In this document: positions 5,898 through 14,528 of the stretch, one piece after another
How positions within the stretch are numbered: position 1 is the first letter of the stretch
Layout of the letters: each line of letters starts with the position of its first letter
From: VRUE01 sp963747765
GTDB lineage: Bacteria > Actinomycetota > Thermoleophilia > Solirubrobacterales > 70-9
DNA: 64,000 bases
Direction of reading: 5' to 3'
Assembly (NCBI GenBank): GCA_963747765.1
Contig: CAVVGH010000009.1
Location: forward strand, 1-64,000
Translations under genes and position numbers: made by a program
The notes under the pieces: generated by a model
Seen by the model: the letters and a program-made list of their open reading frames with translations, nothing else
Databases searched by the model: none
Told to the model about the DNA's origin: nothing

Positions 5898-8336
5898 TCA
5901 GAGGAGAATCTCAACCGCCGTCCAAGCGAAGGCGGCCACCATCACACCGACGGACACTCGGTTCTGAAACCGAATGTGGGTGCTCATCCAGCTCTTCCAC
6001 TGTTCGCTTGGAGACGGGTCAGCCTCGGAGTCGTAGACGCCCAGCGGCGCGGGTAGCGTGCATCCGTTCTCCAGTTTGTCGAGTTTCCTGAGTTGAAGTT
6101 CGAGATGCAGCGTGTTGTTCCCCAGCACCCAGACAAAGGCGCCGATCATCGGTGGAAGCGCAGCGAGGGCGGTGACGGCCACCAACCCGACATCGGACGG
6201 ATCAAGTGCGTCGATCCTGCTCACGGCCATCATCGGGATGATCAACGCGATCAGCGCGAGGCCTGCGTACAGGCCCTCGACTAGGAGCAAGTTCAGGTCC
6301 GGCGTCTGCGGGGTGATCTTTTCGTGGATCAGCCCGTAGGCCACCGGAGTGCTGCCCAGCCAGGCAACGAAGATCGTCGCGGCAGGAATGAGCAAGGCGG
6401 CCATCGTTGCCGACCCCGAGGCCGGCGCTCCCTCGTCCCAGAGGCCCGTGGCCAGGACGAAGAAGAGGCCCGCCGCCACCGCAGCGCCGGCGGCTCCAGC
6501 CAGAAGCCAGCTTCGCCGGTCGGGCGAATGGAGCTGCAGCCTGGTGCCGCTCCTGATCACGTCCTCGACGACCATGGCGCCGATCAGGCACGCTCCAATC
6601 GCTGCGGCGGGGACCATGTTCAGCCCGGCGCCAACGGCACTCCAGAGCAGGGCGCCGAGCCAGATCACGAGGCCGGTCACGGCGAGCGCGGTGGCGGTAC
6701 CATCGACCTGCACCGGTTCGCCGGGCGTGGGTGGTGGCTTGCCGGTGCTCGAGAAATCGGCCTCGCCTTCCTTCTCCTTTTTTTTCTTTCTTTCCGAGTC
6801 GACGTGCTTGGCGGTGAGACGGGCCGCGGCCGTCAACGCCAGGGCGAGTCCGAGAGCCACGCCGAGCCGCGCGAAGTCGACGTCGGGAAAGCCACTCCCC
6901 ACATCCAGGCCCAGCTGCGGAGCCGCGATCGCGAACAGGGTCGCCAGTGAGGCAAGGGCGGCGAGGCCGAAGGTGAAGACCTGGATGACGGTACCGAGTC
7001 CCACCTCCTCGGTCTTCCGGCCAGCCGCGTCGATGCCGGCGACGTCGCTGCGGATCACGTTCGCGAACTGCTCCCGGATCATGCCGAGGACCAGGCCATC
7101 GAGGAAGAAGGCGGCGAACCCGACCGCGTAGTTCGCCTGCGCGCTCGTGCGCCCCTCGCCGACCCAGCCTGCGAGCACGATCAGGCCCACCGAGTAGGCG
7201 ACAGCCGTCGCCCGCAGGGCAAGGTTGCCGGCGCTTTGTTCCAGGTCCCGGCTGGTAAGGGTGACGAGCGTGGCCCCCGCGAGCACGACCGCCGCAGCCG
7301 CGAGCCCGTGATCCCCGGCGAGATGGAGTCCCAGGCTGAGGGTGCCGGCAAGCGTTAGCGCGTTGAGCAGGGCGGGCACGGCCGCGGCGACCCAGAGCTG
7401 ACCTCGCATCCCGTCGGCCGCGGTCTCAATGCTCGCGAATGCCGTCGCCATGAGCCCGACCCCGAGGCCCGCGCAGATCGCGGCGCCGACAATCACTCCG
7501 CCGAGGGCGATTGGTAACCCGTAGGACGTCAGCAGCGCGATCCCCGCTGCGGCGCCGAGTCCCGACAACAGCGGCGAAGCAATCTCGCGGAGGGTGAAGC
7601 GGAACGCCCAGGCGGTTCCGACCAAAAACAGGCCCGCGGCGAGGCTCACTCCCACCGCCGTGGCGAGCCCGGCCTGAGTTCCGTTCGCAGCGAGGTTATC
7701 GGTCGCTGCCAGGCCGAGGAAGCCGAGCCCACAGAAGGCAGCGACGGCCAACCAGCCGCACTCGGCGAGCGCCCGCCGCTTGGTCGAGTCAGCGCACCTA
7801 ACCCTGAGCGCGATACGCATGGCGCAACCGCCGAAGAATCCACTTGCGAAGACGAAGAAGGCGGTGTGCCACCAGCCGGCCGTATTCAGTTCGTGCGGCG
7901 CCACCAGCGTCCAGTTCAGGTGGGGGCTAGGGTCGAGAAGCCACACGGTCTGGATCGTGGCCCCGACCCCAGCGCCGCCGAGGACGCCCGCCAGCGTCCA
8001 GCCACGCTCATGTGGTGCCGGCGCGGAGACCCAGGCGAGCGCGAACACACAAGCCAACGCGAGCAGCGGCAGCAGGAGTCCGTCGCCCAGCGTTGCTGCC
8101 GTGTAATCGAAAAGGCCGGGAACGTCCACTCGGGGCTCCCCGCCGATCCAGAACAGGAGGAGGGCACCGAACCCCGCTGCCAGCACGCCGAGCGGGACGA
8201 GAACGAACGCCGGACGCATCAGAGACGAGAGCGGAATCTGTACGGGCTGGGGAGGGGGGGTCGGTGGCGATCGGACCAGGAAGTGTGGTTTCAGCCCAAT
8301 CGCCTCGAGCCCCGGGTTCAGAAATCTCCGCCGCAT
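5898..8336 (-). CDS. Large polytopic integral membrane protein of unknown function
   Basis: 812 residues with about 20 predicted membrane-spanning segments, beginning near residue 42 after a proline-rich cytoplasmic start. A charged lysine run (RKKKKEKEGE) followed by a Pro/Gly linker (STGKPPPTPGEP) sits about two thirds of the way along and divides the protein into two helical bundles. No transporter motif, cofactor site or enzyme signature was recognised. The final segment (VAAFAWTAVEILL) is hydrophobic to the very end. The gene stands alone on the minus strand. The Ala/Leu/Gly-rich composition and strong GC bias look chromosomal rather than recently acquired. A later in-frame ATG just before the first membrane segment is an alternative start. 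Confidence 0.7.
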   Translation of the reverse strand: MRRRFLNPGLEAIGLKPHFLVRSPPTPPPQPVQIPLSSLMRPAFVLVPLGVLAAGFGALLLFWIGGEPRVDVPGLFDYTAATLGDGLLLPLLALACVFALAWVSAPAPHERGWTLAGVLGGAGVGATIQTVWLLDPSPHLNWTLVAPHELNTAGWWHTAFFVFASGFFGGCAMRIALRVRCADSTKRRALAECGWLAVAAFCGLGFLGLAATDNLAANGTQAGLATAVGVSLAAGLFLVGTAWAFRFTLREIASPLLSGLGAAAGIALLTSYGLPIALGGVIVGAAICAGLGVGLMATAFASIETAADGMRGQLWVAAAVPALLNALTLAGTLSLGLHLAGDHGLAAAAVVLAGATLVTLTSRDLEQSAGNLALRATAVAYSVGLIVLAGWVGEGRTSAQANYAVGFAAFFLDGLVLGMIREQFANVIRSDVAGIDAAGRKTEEVGLGTVIQVFTFGLAALASLATLFAIAAPQLGLDVGSGFPDVDFARLGVALGLALALTAAARLTAKHVDSERKKKKEKEGEADFSSTGKPPPTPGEPVQVDGTATALAVTGLVIWLGALLWSAVGAGLNMVPAAAIGACLIGAMVVEDVIRSGTRLQLHSPDRRSWLLAGAAGAAVAAGLFFVLATGLWDEGAPASGSATMAALLIPAATIFVAWLGSTPVAYGLIHEKITPQTPDLNLLLVEGLYAGLALIALIIPMMAVSRIDALDPSDVGLVAVTALAALPPMIGAFVWVLGNNTLHLELQLRKLDKLENGCTLPAPLGVYDSEADPSPSEQWKSWMSTHIRFQNRVSVGVMVAAFAWTAVEILL

Positions 8337-8440
8337 CGAGTTTGGATGCTAACCGTGGGAACCCCATACACCAGGCGCTGCTGCCCCTCGCGCAAAGCGG
8401 AAGTGCTCCCTGCGTAAGCAATCCCAGCTCGGACTGCGGA

Positions 8441-8896
8441 TCAGCCGAGATAGGCAGTGAGCCCCTCCCGCATCCAGTCTGGGATCGCCGTCTTGGCACC
8501 CGGCTCGCGCCCAAGCTGCCCCTTCAGCTCGACCAGGACGTGGCGAAGAGTGCCTTCGACCAGCAGCTCTGCGTCGCGCAGGACCCGATAGCTGGTGGTG
8601 ATGCTCGTCCTGCCGAGGCGGGTGACCGCGACCTCGAGCCTCAGTTCCTCGTCGAAGTGCGCCGGCTGACGGTAACGGAGCCCTGCCTCGGCGACCACGA
8701 AGTCGACGCCACGGTCGATGATCGCCTGGTAGCCACCCAACGCCGACCGAAACAGCTCGGTGATAGCGATGTCGAAGTAGGCGAGGAAGTGGGCGTTGAA
8801 CACCACGCCCTGCGGGTCGCACTCCCCGTAGCGGACGCGCAGCTTGCAGGTGAGGGGGGTCGCCACACCTGTGCTGGCCACATCTTGCCCTGCCAC
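8441..8896 (-). CDS. Hotdog-fold acyl-CoA thioesterase (YbgC/4-hydroxybenzoyl-CoA thioesterase-like)
   Basis: The hotdog signature is clear: VRYGECDPQGVVFNAHFLAY, where the Asp of ECDPQGVVFN is the family catalytic residue. It is followed by FDIAITELFRSALGGY, then GVDFVVAEAGLRYRQPAHFDEEL and the strand LVEGTLRHVLVEL. Such enzymes hydrolyse short- or aryl-acyl-CoA in the cytoplasm. The GTG at 8896, with GAGGTGA five bases upstream, gives 151 residues, the usual family length. An ATG at 8965 in the same frame would add an unconserved Arg-rich extension reaching into the shared promoter region. The gene is divergent from a CGNR regulator, which might control it. Confidence 0.85.
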   Translation of the reverse strand: MAGQDVASTGVATPLTCKLRVRYGECDPQGVVFNAHFLAYFDIAITELFRSALGGYQAIIDRGVDFVVAEAGLRYRQPAHFDEELRLEVAVTRLGRTSITTSYRVLRDAELLVEGTLRHVLVELKGQLGREPGAKTAIPDWMREGLTAYLG

Positions 8897-8952
8897 GGCA
8901 TCACCTCGCTCGGTCGGACTTGGGGGGCGGCCTTTCAGACGAAGTCCGCACC

Positions 8953-8979
8953 TTACCAATTGCATACTTCTACTGGTAA
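8953..8979. promoter_or_regulatory. Inverted repeat between thioesterase and CGNR regulator
   Basis: TTACCA (8953-8958) and TGGTAA (8974-8979) are perfect 6-bp arms 15 bases apart, in the AT-richest part of the divergent intergenic region. They end 9 bases before the regulator's ATG. Regulator genes often bind such sites in their own divergent promoters, so this is a candidate operator. Confidence 0.35.
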
Positions 8980-8988
8980 CCTCGGACC

Positions 8989-9588
8989 ATGCCCGTGTCG
9001 CGGACGCCTGAGACGGTCCACCTATGGGGAGAGATGCTCTGCCTGAATTTCGCCAACAGCGTCGACTGGTCGCCCGAAGACGAGCACGTCGATCCCGAGC
9101 GGACCGACGTGCTGCGCGCCGAGGACATGTTTGGTCGCTGGGGCCGGCGCTGCGATCTGCTCGGCGAGGACGCTAAGCGCGCGAGCGCGGCTGAGCTGAG
9201 CCGCGCTCGCTCGCTGCGCGACGCTGTTTATCGCCTCTTCTCCTCGATCAGCCGAGGCCGGCCCCCCGCGAGCAGGGACCTCGACCTCCTGGTGAGCAAC
9301 TACGCCGAAGCGGTGAGCCATGCCTCCCTGCGGGCCGGCGAAGATCTCTACAAGCTCGACTGGCCGGGGGAGGACCCCCGGAGGATCCGCTTCGCGGTCG
9401 CCACCGACGCGATCACACTGCTTCGGGACCCCAGCCGTCTAAGGCGCGTTGGCCGCTGCCCAGGCCGCGGCTGCGGCTGGCTGTTTCTCAACCTCAGCGG
9501 ACGCCGCCGCTGGTGCTCGATGTCCACCTGCGGCAGCCGCGAGAAGATGCGGCGGCTGCACCAGCGTCGCAAAAGACACACCGACTGA
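8989..9588 (+). CDS. ABATE-domain / CGNR zinc-finger transcriptional regulator
   Basis: 199 residues. The N-terminal ABATE domain begins with the hallmark LCLNFANSVDW (about residues 17-27). The C-terminal CGNR zinc finger has four cysteines in CPGRGCGWLFLN and WCSMSTCGSREK (residues ~160-190) and a basic end (RRLHQRRKRH). The signature tetrad reads CGSR here instead of CGNR, a mild variation. Members are stress-responsive DNA-binding proteins of high-GC Gram-positives. The gene is divergent from an acyl-CoA thioesterase across a 92-base gap containing an inverted repeat. Start ATG at 8989. Confidence 0.85.
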   Translation: MPVSRTPETVHLWGEMLCLNFANSVDWSPEDEHVDPERTDVLRAEDMFGRWGRRCDLLGEDAKRASAAELSRARSLRDAVYRLFSSISRGRPPASRDLDLLVSNYAEAVSHASLRAGEDLYKLDWPGEDPRRIRFAVATDAITLLRDPSRLRRVGRCPGRGCGWLFLNLSGRRRWCSMSTCGSREKMRRLHQRRKRHTD

Positions 9589-9688
9589 GCGTCGCTGACA
9601 CGGATTGGTCGACGAGGCCCGCGCGTTTACCGGTCGGTCCAAAGGAGACCGCATCTCGCGCGAGGCGGCACCCAGCGCCGAACCCGGA

Positions 9689-10108
9689 CTAGGACACGTA
9701 GGCCTCGCGCACCATGGCCGCCGTCCATCGTTTCGTTCCGTGAAACGCGGGGGTCTTCTTGCGGTTCAGCGTGTCGGCGATGTCTTCCAGTGATTCGCCT
9801 GCAAGAAGCAGTGCCCCGATCTGCTTCCGCCGCGTGTGGTCACGCTGATTGCACTCGATATGGGACAGCCGAACGTTGTCGGCACGTAGCTTTCCACCGG
9901 CCGAACTGAGGATCGGGTAGTGGTCGCGCGAGGGCGCCCACAACCTGCGCTCCGTCGCGAGCGATTCGAACTTGTCGCGTCCGTTGGGGTGATAGCACTG
10001 CGGCATCTCGCACTTCAGCTCAAGAATCTGCCCACGTTCGGCCATCTGCACGAGGATGCCCTTCACGCCGAATCCGCGGAGTCGGTCCGCGACCGATTCA
10101 TCTGCCAT
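9689..10108 (-). CDS. HNH-like zinc endonuclease with recombinase-like C-terminal helix-turn-helix
   Basis: 139 residues from the ATG at 10108 (MADESVADRL). The middle carries an HNH-like arrangement: CEMPQCYH as a zinc knuckle, SRDHYPILSSAGGK with the Asp-His pair, and DNVRLSHIECNQRDH. The C-terminus (GESLEDIADTLNRKKTPAFH, then KRWTAAMVREAY) resembles the helix-turn-helix at the end of large serine recombinases. It therefore looks like a small sequence-directed nicking or cutting enzyme. It lies just upstream of and divergent from the type IV secretion operon. A second ATG six codons upstream is possible. Confidence 0.65.
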   Translation of the reverse strand: MADESVADRLRGFGVKGILVQMAERGQILELKCEMPQCYHPNGRDKFESLATERRLWAPSRDHYPILSSAGGKLRADNVRLSHIECNQRDHTRRKQIGALLLAGESLEDIADTLNRKKTPAFHGTKRWTAAMVREAYVS

Positions 10109-10358
10109 GCGGCGATCCTGACACAACTGCTCTCGCGTGAAAGGAGGCGTCCGGGTAGAGGCTCGCGAGGCGCCCGGTTAGGACGAAAAGCGTGCGTATC
10201 CGCTGATGTCCAGTTCGCGCTCGTTGATGAGGTGTCAAACGACGTTCGGTAGCACCAGAACCCACGACTGGATCGGGCCAACGAATGAAGCCCGCCCAAT
10301 GGCACCAGACAAATTCCCCGGCGGCGGCCGATGCAAGTGGGGGGCCTGTTGGACAGCG

Positions 10359-10376
10359 GAAGTGCAGAGGCACTTC
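10359..10376 (+). promoter_or_regulatory. Hairpin before the first secretion gene
   Basis: GAAGTGC (10359-10365), loop AGAG, GCACTTC (10370-10376): a perfect 7-bp stem with a tetraloop ending 4 bases before the ribosome-binding site AAAGGAG of the GTG at 10395. It may modulate translation of the leading conjugation gene. The rest of 10109-10394 shows no gene. Confidence 0.35.
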
Positions 10377-10394
10377 TAGCCAAAGGAGTCCATC

Positions 10395-10715
10395 GTGGCC
10401 CTCGCAGTCTTCGTCAAGTTCCAGCTCGCCGTCGAGAGCGCCGCAGTCAGCATCAAACCGAACCCGAACGGGGGACCGGGGACGCCTGCGCTCGAAAAAC
10501 TCGTCAACTGGCTCGCCGCCGTGGTCCTGCTCGGCTGCGCCGCCGGACTGCTGATAGGCGCCGCACAGTGGGCGCTCGGCAGCAAGTCCAACAACTTCAG
10601 CCACGCCTCTGACGGCAAGCAGAAGGTCCTCTACTCGCTGATCGCCGCCTTCGTCGTCGGCGCCGGGGCGGCCCTGATCAACTTCTTCTACACCTCCGGG
10701 CAGGCGGTCAGGTGA
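10395..10715 (+). CDS. VirB2/TrbC-like small membrane protein (putative conjugation pilin-type subunit)
   Basis: 106 residues from a GTG with AAAGGAG upstream. Two hydrophobic segments (LVNWLAAVVLLGCAAGLLIG and VLYSLIAAFVVGAGAALINF) are joined by a polar loop with KSNNFSHASDGKQK. This is the shape of VirB2/TrbC-like channel subunits and of small first proteins of actinobacterial conjugation operons. Short size, position at the head of the operon and overlap of its stop with the next start support that role. Sequence motifs alone are not diagnostic. Confidence 0.6.
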   Translation: MALAVFVKFQLAVESAAVSIKPNPNGGPGTPALEKLVNWLAAVVLLGCAAGLLIGAAQWALGSKSNNFSHASDGKQKVLYSLIAAFVVGAGAALINFFYTSGQAVR

Positions 10716-11402
10716 TGCGCTCGCCAACCGAAGGATCAGCGTTCGGCCGGCGACGTCTCACCTTTGCCTGCATCGCGACGCTGCTCGTCGGGGTCCTGCT
10801 CGGCCATGCCCTCTCCCCCACCTCTGGCGGCGACCGCGCAACGACACCTGCCAATGCTGGCGTTGCGCGGTCGCTCGCCGGCGTCCCGATCTCGTTCCCC
10901 GACTCGCCTCGCGGGGCGGCCCAGGCGGTCGCCGCCTACCAGCGGGCCTTCGCCACTCCGGCAGTCCTGCGGCCCGGCGTCCTGCAGGTCGCGGATCGAA
11001 GCGGTGGCGACGCCCGACTACGCAGCGACGATGCTGGCGGCCAACTCGCCCGGCGCCGAACGCCTGGCGGCGGGACCGATCGGCGCCGGAGTCCGTCACG
11101 GGGTGCAGACGCTCTACTCGGCGATCCCGATCGGCTACCGGGTCGAGTCCTTCGAGGCCGATCGCGCCCGCGTCCTCACCTGGGGCTTCACCCTGCTCGG
11201 CAACGCCGAAGCGGTGGAACCGGCCGCCTACTTCGGCCTGACCCACACCGCGCTTGTCTGGATGGAAGGCCGCTGGCGGATCGATGAAACCCGGGGCGGC
11301 TTCGGGCCAACGCCGAAGCTGGCTACGAAGCCTGGCCCGCTCGGCGCCTACGGCGTGATCGACCTGGCGCAGGGCCTTGAAAGCTATGAGCTGGCTCCCT
11401 AG
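10715..11402 (+). CDS. VirB8/TcpC-like conjugation protein, interrupted by a +1 frameshift
   Basis: The first part reads from the ATG at 10715 in one frame: an Arg-rich start, a membrane anchor (TFACIATLLVGVLLGHAL), then AVAAYQRAFATPAVLRPGVLQ. The natural continuation (SRIEAVATPDYAATMLAAN through to LAQGLESYELAP, stop at 11402) is in the next frame. The junction falls at 10982-10988, where dropping one base of CTGCAGG restores a single protein of about 228 residues. The outer domain (RVLTWGFTLLGNAEAVEPAAYFGLTHTALVWMEGRWRI) resembles VirB8/TcpC-type conjugation proteins with one N-terminal anchor. The last 17 bases overlap the next gene. It could be a sequencing error, a recent mutation or programmed shifting. 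Confidence 0.55.
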
Positions 11403-13035
11403 ATGCCTGGCGGCGGCACTCCTCGCTGGCCTGCTGGCGACGTTGATCGTCGTCGCGCAGCCTTCGCCGCCGCCCGCCGGGGCCAACCCGATCTGCGACG
11501 TTGGCAGCGCCCCGGCGGGGGTCGTCACCGAAGGTGTCGGCGCGATCACCGGCGGTCTCGTCGGCGGCGGGAATCCGGTCGGTGACGCCTGCAACGCGGT
11601 GAGCGGCGAGGTGACTGGCGCGGTCACCGCGCCGATCACCGATGCCCTCAAGGGGGTCGGCAACGGGATCTTCGAACAGATCACGACCTGGGTTGCCGAT
11701 GGCGCGAGCTGGCTGATCGGGCAGGTCGTCAAGGGCATCGAGGAGACGACGACGCCGCAGTTGACGACCAAGGGCTTCCTCGAGCAGTACGGGCGCATGG
11801 CGCAGATCGCGGCGCTGATGGGGCTGGCGATGCTGCTGCTGGCCGTGTTGGAGGGGCTTGCTCAGGGCAATGCCGGGCTGTTGGCCCGCGTCGTCCTAAT
11901 CAACCTGCCGCTCGCCTTCATTGCCACCAGCGTCGCCTACGCGGTGGTGCAGCTGCTCCTCGTCGCCACCGACGGGATGTGCCACGCGATCGCCACCGCG
12001 AGCCACGACAACTCAGAGCACTTCTTCAAGGCAGCGATCACCGGCCTCGGCGAAGCCGGTGGCGAAGCAGGCAAGGAAGTCGGCGGCGCCGGGGGCACCG
12101 AACCCGCTGGCTCGGTCGCCGGTCAGGCGGCGGGGACGGTCGGCGTGCCGCTGTTCGTCACCTTCCTGGCCGCGATCATCGGCGCCTTCGCCGCCTTCCT
12201 CGTGTGGATTGAGCTGCTGATGCGCGACGCAGCGATCTACGTCGTCGCCCTGTTCATGCCGATGGCCCTGGCGGCCTCGATCTGGCCGCGCTGGACGGGC
12301 GCCCTGCGGCGCACCGGGGAGCTGCTGGTGGTCATCATCGGATCGAAGTTCGTCATCGTCTCGATCATCTCGCTCGCCGCCGGGCTGGTCGCCGAGACCG
12401 ACGGACGGGTCGAGCACATCCTCGCCGCCTCGGCACTGATGCTGCTCGCCTGCTTTGCCCCGTTCGTCCTGTTCAAGCTGGTGCCGTTTGCTGAGGGCGC
12501 GATGAGTGCCGCCTACGGTCGCCGTTCGGCTGGCGGCGGCGCGACGAGCGGGGTACAGGCTGCCAGCAATGTGCAGATCCTCCGCAACATGGCCCAATCC
12601 AATTGGGGCGAGTCGGGCGCGACCCTCTGGAACGCTGGCGAGAAAAGCGGGGGAAGCGCCGGACCCGAGGCCGGCGGCCTCCGTGGTGGGGGCGGGCCGG
12701 GAGCGGGGCCGGGCGGCGGTGGCGCTGGCAGCGCGGCGGGCGGCGGGGGCGCGGCGGGGGGAGCAGCTGGCGCGGGCGCGGCGGCGGCGGTACCCGCCGC
12801 GGCCGTACGCGGAACGAAAGCCGCCGCCCAGCAACTGCAAGGGACCGGCGTCGCCCAGGAGGCGGGCAGCTCGGCGGGCGCGGGCGCAGCGCCAAGCGAG
12901 GAGCCAGCGCAGCCACGCGGGACTGCGATGCCCCAGGAGGCGGACGGCGGAGGCACGCCAAGCGCTGGGGAGAAACCGCCGCGACCGACGCCTGAGCCAC
13001 CGGGGCCTAAGCCCGAGAAGGGAGCGAAGTCGTGA
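11386..13035 (+). CDS. VirB6/TrbL-like polytopic channel protein
   Basis: About 549 residues from the ATG at 11386. A signal/anchor segment (CLAAALLAGLLATLIVVA) precedes a Gly/Val-rich periplasmic part. At least five membrane segments follow (such as IAALMGLAMLLLAVLEGLAQ, VPLFVTFLAAIIGAFAAFLV, AAIYVVALFMPMALAASIW, FVIVSIISLAAGLVAE, LMLLACFAPFVLFKLVPF). Then comes a long Gly/Ala/Pro-rich, disordered C-terminal tail. This pattern, with the conserved RDAAIYVVALFMPMALA stretch, is typical of the inner-membrane VirB6/TrbL component of actinobacterial conjugation systems. It overlaps both neighbours by a few bases and is translationally coupled within the secretion operon. Confidence 0.75.
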   Translation: MSWLPRCLAAALLAGLLATLIVVAQPSPPPAGANPICDVGSAPAGVVTEGVGAITGGLVGGGNPVGDACNAVSGEVTGAVTAPITDALKGVGNGIFEQITTWVADGASWLIGQVVKGIEETTTPQLTTKGFLEQYGRMAQIAALMGLAMLLLAVLEGLAQGNAGLLARVVLINLPLAFIATSVAYAVVQLLLVATDGMCHAIATASHDNSEHFFKAAITGLGEAGGEAGKEVGGAGGTEPAGSVAGQAAGTVGVPLFVTFLAAIIGAFAAFLVWIELLMRDAAIYVVALFMPMALAASIWPRWTGALRRTGELLVVIIGSKFVIVSIISLAAGLVAETDGRVEHILAASALMLLACFAPFVLFKLVPFAEGAMSAAYGRRSAGGGATSGVQAASNVQILRNMAQSNWGESGATLWNAGEKSGGSAGPEAGGLRGGGGPGAGPGGGGAGSAAGGGGAAGGAAGAGAAAAVPAAAVRGTKAAAQQLQGTGVAQEAGSSAGAGAAPSEEPAQPRGTAMPQEADGGGTPSAGEKPPRPTPEPPGPKPEKGAKS

Positions 13036-14528
13036 GCGCGCGGCGCTATCGCTTCGGTCCCCTCGAGCAGCGCGCCGTGGTCGGCCCGCTGCGGGCAGGC
13101 CAGATGGTGATCGTCGCCGCCGGTGCCCTGATCGGGCTGGGGGCACTCTACGCGATGCGAAGCGCCGTCGGTCTGATCGTCGGGGTGCTGGCGCTGTGCA
13201 TCGCTGTTGCCGCGATCTGCGTGCCGTTTGAGGGCCGCACGGCGGAGGAGTGGGCGCCGGTCCTCGGGCGCTGGGCGAAACGGCGCCGACGCGCCGAGCG
13301 CGGACATCGCTCGGCCGCGCCGACCGGAGGCACTCGCCTCGGCGACGAGAACGAGGCGGAGCACAAGACCTCGCTGCCGCCGGAGCTGGCGGGGGTCGAG
13401 TTGCTCGGGGTGCCCTACGGCTCCGAGGAGGTCGGCGTAATCGAGGACCGCCGTGACGGCACCTTCACCGCGGCGCTGGCGGTGCGAGCGGGAGCCTTTG
13501 CGATGCGCGACGGCGCAGAGCAGGAGCGAGCGCTCGACGCCTGGGGCGCGGTACTGGCGAGCTGTGCCCGCGACGGCAGCCCGATCCGCCGACTCCAGTG
13601 GCTTGAGCAGACGGTCCCGGGCCAAGGCGATGAGCTGGCCGCCCACTTCCAAGCCCAGCGCGACCGCGCCGTGCCGCTGGACTCCGAGGTGGTCCGCTCC
13701 TACATCGAGCTGGTCGAGTCGGCCGCCCCGCAGACGACCGAGCACGAGGTCCTGATCGCCTTGCAGATCGACCAACGCCGGGGCGCCCGCGAGCTGCGCC
13801 GACTCGGCGGTGGCGTCGAGGCGGCCTGCGAGCTGCTGCTGCGCGAGGCGGAGAGCCTCGCCGAGCGTTTGACGATCGCCGAGGTCTCGGTCTCCGGTCT
13901 CTTGCGCCCGCGCCAGTATGCGGCGCTGATCCGCGACGCCTTCGACCCGTTCGGCCGGCAGGCGCGCGCCCGCGCAAGCCTGGGGCAAGACGGGCGCGAG
14001 GGGGTCGAGCCAGCGCTGATGGGTCCGCTGGCCGACGAGGCGAGCTGGTCCACCTATCGCACCGACTCCGCCGTCCACGCGACCTACTGGATTGCCTCGT
14101 GGCCGCGCTCTGACGTCGGGCCGATGTTCATGGCGCCGCTGCTGATGCAGACGAGCGCCCTACGGACGGTCGCGGTGACGATCGAGCCGGTCCCCTACTC
14201 GCTGGCGATGCGGCGCGCCGAGGCGGCGCAGACCGCCGAGGTCGCGGAGGAAATCAATCGCAACCGCCAGGGCTTCATGTCCACGGCGCGAATCCGCCGC
14301 CGCCAACAGGCGGCCTCGCGGCGTGAGGAGGAGCTGGCCGACGGGCACGCGGAGATGCGCTGGGCGGGATACCTGCGGACGTCGGCGCGCTCGCCGGAGG
14401 AGTTGGAACGGGCCGAGAGCGAGGTCGAGCACGCCGCGCAGCTCGCCCGCCTCGGCCTGCAACGCCTCTACGGCGAGCAGGACACCGGCTTTCCCTTCAC
14501 CCTGCCGCTCTGCCGGGGGCTGCGGTGA
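13032..14528 (+). CDS. SCO6880-family conjugation protein (PrgI-like membrane domain plus VirB4-type N-terminal domain)
   Basis: 498 residues starting at a GTG that overlaps the previous stop by 4 bases. Two N-terminal membrane segments (MVIVAAGALIGLGALYAM and VGLIVGVLALCIAVAAICV, residues ~24-65) form the PrgI-like part. The remainder is soluble and contains LPPELAGVELLGVPYG and WSTYRTDSAVHATYWIASWPR, followed by a long charged helical stretch before the C-terminus. Proteins of this type sit directly before the VirB4 ATPase gene. They are thought to supply the N-terminal VirB4 domain as a separate polypeptide. The next start overlaps by 4 bases, so both halves are coupled. Confidence 0.8.
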   Translation: MSARRYRFGPLEQRAVVGPLRAGQMVIVAAGALIGLGALYAMRSAVGLIVGVLALCIAVAAICVPFEGRTAEEWAPVLGRWAKRRRRAERGHRSAAPTGGTRLGDENEAEHKTSLPPELAGVELLGVPYGSEEVGVIEDRRDGTFTAALAVRAGAFAMRDGAEQERALDAWGAVLASCARDGSPIRRLQWLEQTVPGQGDELAAHFQAQRDRAVPLDSEVVRSYIELVESAAPQTTEHEVLIALQIDQRRGARELRRLGGGVEAACELLLREAESLAERLTIAEVSVSGLLRPRQYAALIRDAFDPFGRQARARASLGQDGREGVEPALMGPLADEASWSTYRTDSAVHATYWIASWPRSDVGPMFMAPLLMQTSALRTVAVTIEPVPYSLAMRRAEAAQTAEVAEEINRNRQGFMSTARIRRRQQAASRREEELADGHAEMRWAGYLRTSARSPEELERAESEVEHAAQLARLGLQRLYGEQDTGFPFTLPLCRGLR

